Shown here: piece after piece, positions 10,052 to 19,513 of the stretch
Numbering within the stretch: the stretch's first letter is position 1
Layout: the number at the start of each line of letters is the position of its first letter
NCBI GenBank assembly: GCA_001939145.1
Contig: LSRX01001164.1
Location: forward strand, 80,492 to 144,491
Direction of reading: 5' to 3'
DNA length: 64,000 nt
Source of the DNA: Symbiodinium microadriaticum
Lineage: Eukaryota; Sar; Dinophyceae; Suessiales; Symbiodiniaceae
Position numbers and translations under genes: made by a program
The notes under the pieces: generated by a model
What the model was told of the DNA's origin: nothing
The model's database searches: none
Seen by the model: only the letters and a program-made list of their open reading frames with translations

Positions 10052-10281
10052 CCTTGGGGGTGAAGAACTTAACCCTAAACCCCTACGCCCTAAACCCGAA
10101 ACCCCTAAACCCTAAACCCTAAACCCCTCTAAACCCTATACCCCTAAACCCCGAAACCCCTCTAAACCCTAAACCCCTAAACCCCCGAAACCCCCAAATC
10201 CCTAAACCCCTCTAAACCCTAAACCCCTAAACCCCCGAAACCCCTCTAAAATCCTACAAACTCGCCTTGGGGGTGAAGAAC
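10052..10281. repeat. CCCTAAA block flanked by a 17-bp direct repeat
   Basis: CCTTGGGGGTGAAGAAC occurs at 10052-10068 and again, identical, at 10265-10281. Between them lies about 190 bp of CCCTAAACCCC-type repeat. The repeated word is part of the exon at 10265-10325, so the block appears to have entered coding sequence with duplication of its target. Confidence 0.8.
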
Positions 10282-10325
10282 GCCAGGTCAACTCCCACGC
10301 CCATCTTCTCGAGACCCGGCACACA
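10265..10325 (-). CDS. Exon of unidentified minus-strand gene, cut by a CCCTAAA block
   Basis: A TTTCAG acceptor (10326-10331) is followed in phase 0 by CVPGLEKMGVGVDLAFFTPK. At the last residues the sequence enters the 17-bp direct repeat that flanks the CCCTAAA block (10052-10281). The second copy of the repeat resumes the same coding word at 10068. A splice that removes the block, or an interrupted exon in a dead gene, are both possible. Confidence 0.45.
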
Positions 10326-10340
10326 CTGAAAGGGGCATTG

Positions 10341-10430
10341 AGGAGCACCTGTTAAGGTTTGGGGGTGTAGGGCTTAGGGCTTAGGGCTTAGGGTTTAGGG
10401 TTTAGGGTTTAGGAGCACCTGTTTAAGGTT
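10341..10430. repeat. TTTAGGG block flanked by direct repeats
   Basis: AGGAGCACCTGTTAAGGTT at 10341-10359 recurs with one extra T at 10411-10430. The 51 bp between is GGGCTTA/GGGTTTA repeat. Confidence 0.75.
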
Positions 10431-10859
10431 AAGGGGTTCCTTATTATGCTTTTTTTATATATACGTCCTTAAAGAGGTAAGTTATTTGGGTTAAGGTGGG
10501 GTGCAGGGTTTCGGGTTTAGGGTTGAGGGTTTAAGGTTTGGGGTTTGGGCTCAGGGCTTAGGACGTTTTTGAAGGGTGGCTGGTGCTTTTGGGTGGTTCA
10601 GGGTGCTATTCGGCTTGCTGTTTCTGCTGGGTGTGGGTAAGGCAGGGGTTGCTTGGTGGCGTTACGAGAATTATGACTTGGTCTAACGCTTTCTTCTTTT
10701 TTTTAGGGTTGTGGGGTTTGAGTTGTGGGTCTAGGGTTTAGGGTTTAGAGTTTAGAGTTTGGGGTTTGGGGTTTCAGGGTTTAGGGTTTCGGGTTTTGGG
10801 TTTAAGGGTTTAAGGTTTTGTGTGGTTTGAGTTGTGGGTCCAGGGTTTAGGGGTCTAGG

Positions 10860-11010
10860 CTCGGGAGCTGGGTGCTTCCTGGATGCCGTCAGCGAGCACG
10901 AAGAGCACCACCGAAGGCAGCAGGAATTGCTGAAGCATGGCTGCGTGGATGACTGCGGCAAGTGGCTTGAGACGAAACTTTTCAAAGATTTCGAAGGACT
11001 TTGCATTGGG
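10860..11010 (-). CDS. Exon of unidentified minus-strand gene (most upstream seen), hydrophobic
   Basis: The minus strand reads KSFEIFEKFRLKPLAAVIHA and then QQFLLPSVVLFVLADG, i.e. a charged amphipathic start followed by a probable membrane-spanning or signal-like hydrophobic segment of about 18 residues. The plus-strand frame over the same bases is Cys/His/Glu-rich and less protein-like. Exact borders uncertain. Confidence 0.38.
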
Positions 11011-13153
11011 TTGACATCTTCATCGTGTGCTGGTTTATTCTTCCGGCCCTTCCTCCTGTCTCCATGGCTTCTCCCGCTCTAAGTCTCTCATCCATAGTAC
11101 TCCTCGCCCTGAACCTGATATTTGGTGGCTTCATAACATTAAGGGTCGCGTGCCTTGGGGGTCCTCCTGAAACCCTAAACCCTAAATTATTAAATAAGGT
11201 CCCGGTACCTAGAGTCTGTCTTTCAATGGCCATGATTTCTGAAGCCTGACGATCACTGCCCATACTAGAAGCAGATACCCGGTGTGACTTTGGAAACTGC
11301 ACAGAAAGCCAAAATGATGGACCGAGCCCCTAAACCGCAAACCCTAAACCTAAACCGTGAGCCTTTCAATTGACCCCAAACCTTAAGCCCAAAACCCTAA
11401 ACAACCTAAACCCGCAGCCCTCAACCTTTCCCCAAACCCCTAGCTAAAACCCGAAACGCCCAACCTGACTTCTATCCCCAAACCCACACCCTAAGCCCTA
11501 AACTTATCCCCAAACCCTAAACCCTAAGCCCTGAGCCAAACCCCAAACCCTAAACCTATCCCCACAGTCCAAACCCGTAGCCACAAGCCCTGAACCCTAA
11601 CCCGATCTCCCCACCACAAGCCCTACGCCCTATGCGCGAAACCAGTCTCTGAGCTTCCCCGTTGCCGGAAACTCCTAACTGCAGCAAATCACCAGACTGC
11701 CTTCGGTTTAGGACAGGGTTTAGGGCTTAACTAAACCCCAAGCCCTAAACCCCAAACCCTAAACCGTTTAGGACTTAGGGCTAGCGTTTAGGGCTCGCGC
11801 CTTGACCACTGCCGAAGAGCCGCATCCTTGTTTCTTGGGATTCTGTAGAATAGGGGGGTTTCAGGTTTATTGTACGGTTCAGAGTTGAGGGGGGCCTGGT
11901 TCAGGGCTTTGGTCCTTTAGTACTTCAAGCCTTTAGGGCTTAGGCTTTAGGATCCTATTCCATAAATAGTCGTCAAGACAAGAAGATTACATGCGTGTTT
12001 TTCCTGCGTTTTCCTACCCTTCGGATGACATTGATGCTATGCTGCAGAGATTCGATCCCTGATCCTAGAATCTAAACCCGGAGCCCCAAAACCCTAAACC
12101 TCAAGCCTTTGATCCCTATACTGTGAACCCTAACCACTTATCCTACCCTCTACTGCGAACCCTACCAGTTGAACCCTAACCCTAAACCCTTTTCGGTTTT
12201 GGGGTTTAGGGTATACGCCAAAGCCGAAGTGTTCGGAGATAGGCAAGCCATCCGGTTGCACGCTGAGTCGCTGAGCCACCCCATTCGCTGAAGGGTTTGG
12301 GGCTCAGACGGTCTAGGGTTAAGCCTTTAGGGTTTAGGGCTTAGGGTTTGGACGATTTAGACGTTTTAGGGTTTAGGGTTTAGACGGTTTAGACTTTAGG
12401 GTTTTGGGCTTAAACGGTTTAGGGTTTAGTATTTAGAAGGATTAGGGCTTAGGGTTTAGGGCTTGAAGCAGACCTGGGTTAGAGGTTTAGACTTTCCTTA
12501 CCTGGAAGCTCATGGGTAGTTATAAGTAGGCTTATACGTAGAGTAACTGTAGTTATAACTCGGGGGACTTATAACTCCACTTATAACTACCCCTAAACCC
12601 TAAAATCCCTATAGAACCCTTTAACAGAAACCCTTAAAGGAACCTTATAACTCCACTTATAACTACCCATGAACCTCCAAGTAGGGCTTGGGAGCCAGGC
12701 TCTCTCGAGTTTCGGGGCCCAGAGGCTCACGCTGAGAGTTCAGGGCTCAGGCTTCACAACATGGCCACATCCGTCGCCTTCACTAAACCCCGAATCCTAC
12801 ACCCTAAGCCCTAAATGTTACTAAACCCCGAATCCTAAGCCTTCAACCTCCGCAATGTTGCAGCATGCAAGAATCGGCACCCTTCGGCTGAGGCACGTGT
12901 CCGGCTTGAGCACTTGTGGCCCTGTGGTTCCCAACCCCGATTAACGGAGCCCGAATATGATTTACGGCATCTGCCTGAACCCTAAACCCTAAACCCCAAA
13001 CCCCTAAACCCTGAACCCCTAAACCCCTAAAGCCGAAACCCCTAAACCCCCAAACCGAATTAAATTTTGGAGCCTCCTTGAACTGATGGCCATGTTGTCC
13101 GGCCCCAGATCTCGGCTCGGAGAGCTGGAAATCCGAAGGATCATTGGCTTGAA
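11011..13153. other. Gene-free TTTAGGG-motif zone
   Basis: Mostly degenerate CCCTAAA (11325-11640, 12040-12190) and TTTAGGG (11700-11790, 12300-12480) with intervening sequence that shows no coding signal I trust. It contains the family F element at 12499-12682. Confidence 0.55.
12499..12682. repeat. Palindromic element, family F, with CCCTAAA block inserted in one arm
   Basis: Same arms as 9280-9391, but the right arm is present twice: a 25-bp word (it starts CTTATAACTCCACTTATAAC) lies at 12568-12592 and again at 12644-12668. Between the copies are 51 bp of CCCTAAACCCTAAA-type repeat. Without the insertion the element would be about the length of the first copy. Confidence 0.8.
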
Positions 13154-13345
13154 GGACACTACAGGTGGGGAGTTTAGGGTGTAGGGTTTAGAGTTTACGG
13201 TCTAGGGGTTTAGGGTTTAGGGTTTAGTTACAGGAAACTACAGGTGGGGAGTTTCGGGTAAAAAGGGGTTCTATAGGGCTTCTGTAAGGTATATAGACCT
13301 TCCATAAGGCTCCTATAACGGTAACTACCCACCTGAAAATGTCCT
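13154..13345. repeat. Palindromic element (family I) with TTTAGGG block inserted in one arm
   Basis: The arm word ACTACAGGTGGGGAGTTT stands at 13158-13175 and at 13237-13254. The bases between are TTTAGGG repeat. The right end (GTAACTACCCACCTGAAAAT, 13321-13340) is the inverted partner of the left arm. A truncated relative is at 1078-1113. Confidence 0.75.
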
Positions 13346-13646
13346 AGATTGGGTGTAGGGAAGTTTAGGGTTGAGGTGGCAGGGCTGAGATTTTAGGTTT
13401 TAGGTTTTAGGGCTTAGGGTTTAGAGTTGAGGTTTTAGGGTTTAGGGCTCAGGGTTTAGAGGGTTGAGGGTTAAGGGTTCAGAGTGCATTCACGATCTAC
13501 AGGCAAGCCCCGCTGCGCCCTACACCATGGTCACCATAGGGTTCAGAAGTGTAGGGATTCGGGGTGTGTGCTTATTTTTTAGGATCTTTGGTTTTAGACT
13601 TGTGCTCCGGAGTGATGGCCGCGAACGGGTTATACCCCATGAAAAA

Positions 13647-14310
13647 TCACATGCTTACGTAGTCGTTCCTGTCACTTTCAAAGCTATCCCTGCTCTCACT
13701 CAGGGAATGCACGTGAGCTTCTGCACATTGATTAGCTTCGCTGTCTTGGGCAATGAGTTCCGTGAACTCTTGTATCACGACATGTCCGATCCATTGCACC
13801 ATCACCTTCTTGACGTGGTTGTCCACATGCGTGAAGCCCACGGTCTTCTGAATCTCCTCTTTCACCGTGCTTTCGTCCTTGGGGTCCCAGGCTTCGGCAG
13901 TGGCTGAGTCCACGCGCCTCAGGGACCTAGTCAGTTCCCGGATGCCGGATTTTCCACGGAGAATCTGCCTTCGCACCGCGGCGGTGGCTGCCTCTGGCAT
14001 AGCAAAGACAATCGGGATTTCCAGTGTGGATGCGATAAACTGCTCGTATACGGTCCAAACTCGACTCACGCTGCTTCCATGTATCCAAAATGGCAACCAT
14101 CCGTCCGATCCGGGTGAGGTTGTCAGCAAAGACACTCCCCAGGTTGTCACTGCCTACAGCGGACCCTTCAACAATGATCCTGTGCTGATTATTGACAAAG
14201 AAGCACATGAAGAGAAAGACCCTGTCAGTTGCTGACAGGTGTGCTTCTCTGTAGACCTTCAACGCGCTGCTGACTTCGGCTAGGGTGTACCGCCAGGTCC
14301 AAGACAAGAA
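13647..14310 (-). pseudogene. BspA-LRR receptor-like gene, cytoplasmic C-terminal part (frameshifted)
   Basis: The coding sense continues on the minus strand in three successive frames: one frame ends near 14280, the next carries TWRYTLAEVSSALKVYREAH and DRVFLFMCFFVNNQHRII, and the last carries SRVWTVYEQFIASTLEIPIV and ends with a stop at 13647. The changes of frame near 14290-14320 and near 14085 break what reads as one domain, so they are probably real frameshifts (or base-call errors) and not introns. From memory, similar FFVNNQ and RIWTVYEQF blocks occur in uncharacterised dinoflagellate proteins. No function is known to me. TTTAGGG motif is absent from this whole gene body. Confidence 0.55.
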
Positions 14311-15330
14311 ATGAGTTTGCTCGCGTCGATCTGACAATCCACCAGCGCGCACCCGGGTCTGCCATCTCGGGGACAAACCACATCTCGGCCAATGGGGTCT
14401 TCTCCCAGCCAGAACACTTTCATGTCGTTGAAACTCGGGTCAGCGTGACCGGTCCGCTTGGTCGCTAGCTGTTCAAACTCTTCTGACAGCACATACCTCA
14501 GGCTTACACCTGCTGTTTCGCTTTGCCGTGCTCGCATGCCAGTGACCCGCGTGCTCACATCTTTGGCATCCACGCCTAGATCTGCTAGGATCCCCGAATA
14601 CTTCGCGATGGTCTCATCCGATTCTTCCCATAACTCCTCGTACAGTGTAGCCATTGTCTCGTCGACACATGCAGTGGTTCGTGCTTTGCGCCGCTTCTTC
14701 CACCGCACCAGCGACATCCTTAGAAGCCCTGCAGCTACCAAGAAGCATACGACAGCAAAAGCTAATGCTGGCAGGTGCCACCATATGCACGCATTCTGGT
14801 ACAGAATCAATGGCCATGCACAGGTCTCACAAACGTCCACATGTCCCGGAGAGAACTTGCCAGCCTCACATGGCTGGCAGAAGCCTCGATTTTCGGAGGG
14901 AGCGGAGCCCTCTCCGCAGGGCGAACACCGAATTGTGCCTGGTTGCGCAAACTCACCAGTCGGGCACGCTTCGCAAGCGCTCCCGTTTACAGCCGGAGCC
15001 CTCCCAACGTCGCAAGGCTCGCAGACAAGGTGTGGCGCAGCTTCTAAGTTCTTGACGTGGGGAGCCGGGCACGAACAGCAGGAGGCTGCGTCAACAGACT
15101 TGCCACTGGGTGGCAAGATCAAGGAGCCTGCATCTGGGCAGGAGTACGTCCAGCAACCTGCCCTGAGGAAGGCAGTACCTTGAAGACCATCCGCCGCTTC
15201 GGGCCACGATGGTGCGGATGATTTCGGAGGAGGCTCACGCGGAAGACAGCGCCCGTCGTGCAAAAGGAAGCCCAAACAGCTCGACGATACATTGCAACTG
15301 TAAGCACAATTCCAGAAACCAAGAGCAGAG
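14311..15330 (-). pseudogene. BspA-LRR receptor-like gene: Cys-rich region, transmembrane helix, juxtamembrane part
   Basis: The minus-strand frame contains about four Cys-x2-Cys units (CEPCDVG, CEACPTGEF, CSPCGEGSA, CQPCEAGKF), the pattern of the ephrin-receptor/GCC2-GCC3 type of extracellular repeat. These are followed by a hydrophobic helix of about 20 residues (ALAFAVVCFLVAAGLL, at 14725-14785) and a basic stop-transfer RWKKRRK, then a soluble region. This order (repeats outside, single helix, cytoplasmic tail) indicates a type I membrane protein. It continues from the LRR block upstream. Frame changes between about 15330 and 15400 suggest another lesion or a small intron. Confidence 0.6.
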
Positions 15331-16204
15331 GTTTCACGCAGAAAACCCCGCCACACACGCCAACTCCACCTTTGCGCTTGGGCACCGGTGATCCAACTGG
15401 AGTGAGCAATCTGGACAAGCGCCACTGGGATCGTTTGGCATCGTGTCCAGCCAAACAGCCCATGATCTGGTGATGGAGGCCTGGACACAAGGCTCGAAAG
15501 CGCCGTCGGAGACGATAGTGCTGCGGCCAAGGGCCAAGCTCACATCCCAGGAGCCGATCGGCTGGTTAAAGGCATTGGCATTCTTGAAGATGTCGTATAC
15601 ATAGGTCACTGCCGAGGTGTTCCAGGAGCCAAGGGGCTGGTTGAAGGAGTAGGCGTCTCTGAACACATCGCCCATATCGGTCACTGCTGAAGTATTCCAG
15701 AAGCACAGTGGCTGGTTGAAGGCATATGCTTGGTAGAACATGCCGTTCATGTCCGTCACAGCCGAAGTATTCCAGGAGCCGATGGGATGGTTGAAGGATT
15801 CCGCGCCATAGAACATGGCGAAAGCTTGTCACCTTGGAGGTATCCCAGGAGCCGATGGGCTGATTGAAGGCTTCAGCATGTTTGAACATGGCAGCCATGT
15901 CGATGACTGCGGTGGTCTTCCAGGAGACGAGGGGCTGGTTGAACGCATACGCTTGCCAGAACATGTTGCTCATGTGGGTCACTGAAGATGTATTCCAGGA
16001 GCCAATGGGCTGGTTGAAGGCCGTCGCACGCTCAAACATATTGCTCACGTCGGTCACTGCTGAAGTATCCCAGGAGCCGATGGGCTGATTGAAGGCTTCA
16101 GCATATTTGAACATGGCAGCCATGTCGATCACTGCTGAGGTATCCCAAGAGCCGATGGGCTGGTTGAAGGTAATCGCCCAGTAGAACATGTAGGCCATGT
16201 CGGT
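15331..16204 (-). pseudogene. BspA-type LRR block, downstream half
   Basis: About eight 25-residue repeats of the DUF285 type (consensus [20 protein letters not shown]). The first five (16204 to about 15830) are in the same frame as the end of the retroelement ORF. At 15815-15835 two bases are missing from a repeat (12 expected between VT and MF, 10 found), so the remaining repeats ([20 protein letters not shown] and on) lie in another frame. This half joins exactly, in frame, to the upstream half at 22746-23443 if the retroelement and one target-site copy are removed. Confidence 0.8.
16189..16204 (-). repeat. Target-site duplication, 3' copy
   Basis: TGTAGGCCATGTCGGT (plus strand), identical to 22730-22745. 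It encodes part of an LRR unit (TDMAY) on both sides of the retroelement. Confidence 0.92.
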
Positions 16205-19200
16205 TGATATCAGTGGGGGGGCCACCCTCACTCGCTGTCTGCAGTGCCGCAATACACGGACGAAGTACTGCTGAAGACACCGAATCTGAGCGACATTAAT
16301 GCCAGGCAAATGCAGGGGTACAATACCACATTGTCTCAAGCACCGAGGCAAAGCATCTGGCAAGGCCTGCGAACGAATGCCATCTTCACTCCGTGTTGCA
16401 TCCCAGGCAGCATCGAGTAACCTGCGATCACTAGCATTGGCCGGACAACCCCACAAAAAATGGTCGGTATGCTCGTCGTCGAGACCGCAACGTCTACAGC
16501 GAACCCGCGCCACCTTTCTCGCATGCCCACGGCGGACCCTTGACCACAATGCGTCGGCCAAGAATCTGCGATACCGAGCCCCATTATCGGTGCCATCCCA
16601 ACCAAAGGAGCCATCACTCGCCAAACTCATCTCACGAAGAGGGGCCAGGGTGAGCTCTCTATGGACTCCACCAGCCAAACCACCATGGGCAACACGAGTA
16701 CCATCCCACTTGCGCCACCACCAGGTGCGGAGACTGTCTCGAAGCAAGTGTCGCTCACGCTCACCTGCGGCACCGCGCGATCCAAGTCGGATGAGGTCAA
16801 GGCTCGAGCCATCAGCGTCCTGCACCTTATCCCATGCGCTCCATGTCCACTCAAGCCGGTCCAAAATAATGTGCACTAAACGTGCAAAGCCAACAGCAGT
16901 GCGCCTGGCACCAGGGGCAGAGACATGCCACAAGTCCTGGACCAAAAGTGCGCTTTGACAGGCAAGTCTCCCCAAGGAAATGAAGATCCCATAGCACTGA
17001 ACCACTTCAGGCGCAGCTCGATGCAAAGGGGCCTGAACCCCGAGAGTCAGAGCAACACTGCGCATACGATTTTTCGCATGGAGAGTGGGGCCCCACCATG
17101 CCTGAACAACTGCAGTCGTGAGCCGCCGGATGGCGGCAATCGTAGCACCAACCCCCTCTGCAAACATGCCCTGAAGAAACGCACAAATAAGCAGATGTCT
17201 GGTATGCACTTGTGGCAGCAAGCGAGCACGTGCCATGAGCTGACGAAGTTTCTCAGCACGTGTATCTCCGAAGGCAAGCGGGATACCGGGATCCGTCTCA
17301 AGTTGCACGCCCAAATATTTGATCATCACCTTCAAAGGGAGGTCGGCCCACCTTCCACCGTTAGCCAAAGGCATCTCATGTGTGTAAAAGCGACACGATT
17401 TGGTAGGATGAATGGCCAAACCAAAGGCACTATCAAATTGGCTCGTACGGATCAGCGCCTCAGAAAGAATGGCGATGCGAGAATCCAACAGGCAACGATC
17501 ATCCAAGAAGACACGACAAACTTGCACAGCCGGGAGCGCCTTAAGCCACGCAGCCATGATGACATTCAAAGCCCAAGGGGCAATTGGATCCCCTTGCGGG
17601 ATTCCTTTCTGCCGTACCGACCGAATGGAAATGCCTGTAGGGCCGTCCGGCGTCCATACATGGCGCTCAAGTTGCCTCCAAAGCTCCAGCACGTTGAACA
17701 GAAACCTTGGGGCTCCGCACCGACGAAGTAAGACTGCCAAGCTCGCCAGAGAAACAGAATCGAAACACTTGATGGTGTCCAAACACATACCGGCTAAAAA
17801 GGAGTTATTCGCGTACGCAACAGACAAATAGGCCGATACTTCACTGCCTGTAGTGGCAGCCGGCGGCGACCCACCTCGGCCGCCTACCAGCTCAGCAGGA
17901 AACCAAGTAGACCAAGCTCCAAGCAAACGAGCTGCCCTGGCTGCCCAGATTCTGTAGGCAACCAGCATCACTGTAAGCGGGCGTGCGCTGCCATCGTCTT
18001 TAGGGATACAGAGGAGTCGTGCTCGATTCCAGGAGGAGGGAAAAGGCATGCCTCGATCAAAGGCTGTGTACAATTCTGCGAGCTTCGCAAGATGCACCTC
18101 ACTGAGCTCAGCAAAGTGGTTGAAGCCCAGGCCATCCAATCCAGCTGCTGAGGACCGCATCTCATGGCGAACGTCGTCAACCGTCCACTCGCCCGGGGCA
18201 GAAAAAGGGGTCGCAACTTCCTGTAGCGCAACAGCAAATGAATCAGCCGCTGCCTCATTTTGCTGCACTTGCCGGCAAGAGGGTTCCGTCCAAATTGGTT
18301 GCCACACGCGTTTCACTGCCTCACCCTGCTCACGAGGCGAGATAGCCAAAGTGCCGTCGACATTGAGAAGTCGGAGTGGAGCCTGATCCCGACGTTTGGC
18401 CCACCTAGCGGCACAACCTAGATGCCGCATCCGCTCCCTCCATCGGGAGAGGGCTGCAGCGCGGCGCTCATTCAGGAGAAGCTTCAACTGAGCCTCCCGT
18501 TCCTCACAAAGGCAATGGAGGCTATCATCCCAGCCACACTGATGAGCCTGATTGCAAACACGCCGAATATCAGCCATGAGCCGGAGGATCTGGTCCCGCT
18601 CTTTCTGTCCGCCGCCAAGAACTGCACAACCAGCAGGCTTGTACGGATGAGCATCAGGTTCCACTCCAAAAGCACAAGACAACCAAGCGCTCCAGGCCAA
18701 ATCAGCATCGCCAGATTGGATACCTTCGTTGAAAGTGCGCTCCACTTCAAGAGTCCATGGCCGACTGACGGGATTGGGTAAGCTCCAGGAGAGACAGACT
18801 CCTTCCTGCAACCGGGTCTCTACTGCACAAACAATAGGAGCATGCTGAGTGATAACACTATCTCTGTATACTTCAACCGGTCCCAACGGCCGGCAATGGA
18901 GCGGCCCTACAAAGCCATCGATCGGTGAGCACCAGTCATGCTTGACAGATCTACGCCACGTGCCGCCAGACGGCACAGCGAAGTAACCGTCCACCGGAAG
19001 ACCTGCAGATAGATCAACATTGAAGTCGCCACCCGCAAACCACAGACCTGGCATATCAAGCCAATGAGATAAGCTGCAAAAGAAATCCTGTTGTGTACCT
19101 CGCTGAGATACTGGAGCGTAAACACTTGCAAATCGAGCCATCCTTCTATCAGCTAAGCGGACAGCTACCGAGCAGATCTCAGAAGAATCGGCTAACAGCG

Positions 19201-19513
19201 CCGCACTGTATCGGCTGTGCAATAACACAGCTTCTCCATACCCGCATTCGCGTTCAGGGCCAAAGAATGCCATCCAACCTTGGGCTCGCAAGTCACGGCA
19301 CACCTTAGCGCGGGCTTGGGGTGACACACGATGTTCCTGAATAAGCGCCATGTCGATGCGCAAGTCACCGAGGAGCTCCAGCAAGGAGTCACCCTGCGAA
19401 TAATAGCTACCAATATTCCAAGACAGGATCCGAAAAGGAGGAGGGCCGGGCACCGCCGCTTCTCCCACACCCCAAAGCTGGGTCCATATCAAGACGATAC
19501 GGACCCGTCCATG
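16205..19513 (-). CDS. Retrotransposon EEP endonuclease-reverse transcriptase (ORF2)
   Basis: About 1,100 codons, read from the minus strand. EEP endonuclease (residues about 20-230): ILSWNIGS, the metal-binding Glu in ALIQEHR, GGDFNVDL and the final ITQHAPIV. Reverse transcriptase (about 430-720): motif A CLDTIKCFDSV near residue 570, motif B GIPQGDPIAPW near 630, catalytic motif C FLDDR near 660 (FLDD in place of the more common YADD/FADD). A zinc finger CRRCGLDDEHTDHFLWGC near residue 995 resembles the zf-RVT finger of LINEs. It nicks target DNA and copies element RNA at the break. No ATG at its start: in frame upstream there is only the TGA that ends ORF1, so translation needs readthrough, reinitiation, or the TGA is a mutation. 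There is no stop before the element ends, so the frame continues into LRR sequence down to 15566. Confidence 0.88.

Noticed and set aside
12499..13345. CRISPR-like array
   Set aside because: The repeated units are two copies of an arm around telomere motif, with no regular spacers and no cas genes, in a eukaryotic setting.
15566..16204. A genuine RT-LRR fusion protein
   Set aside because: The shared frame is due to the insertion point. The target-site duplication and the restored LRR unit show two separate genes, and the LRR part is frameshifted soon after.
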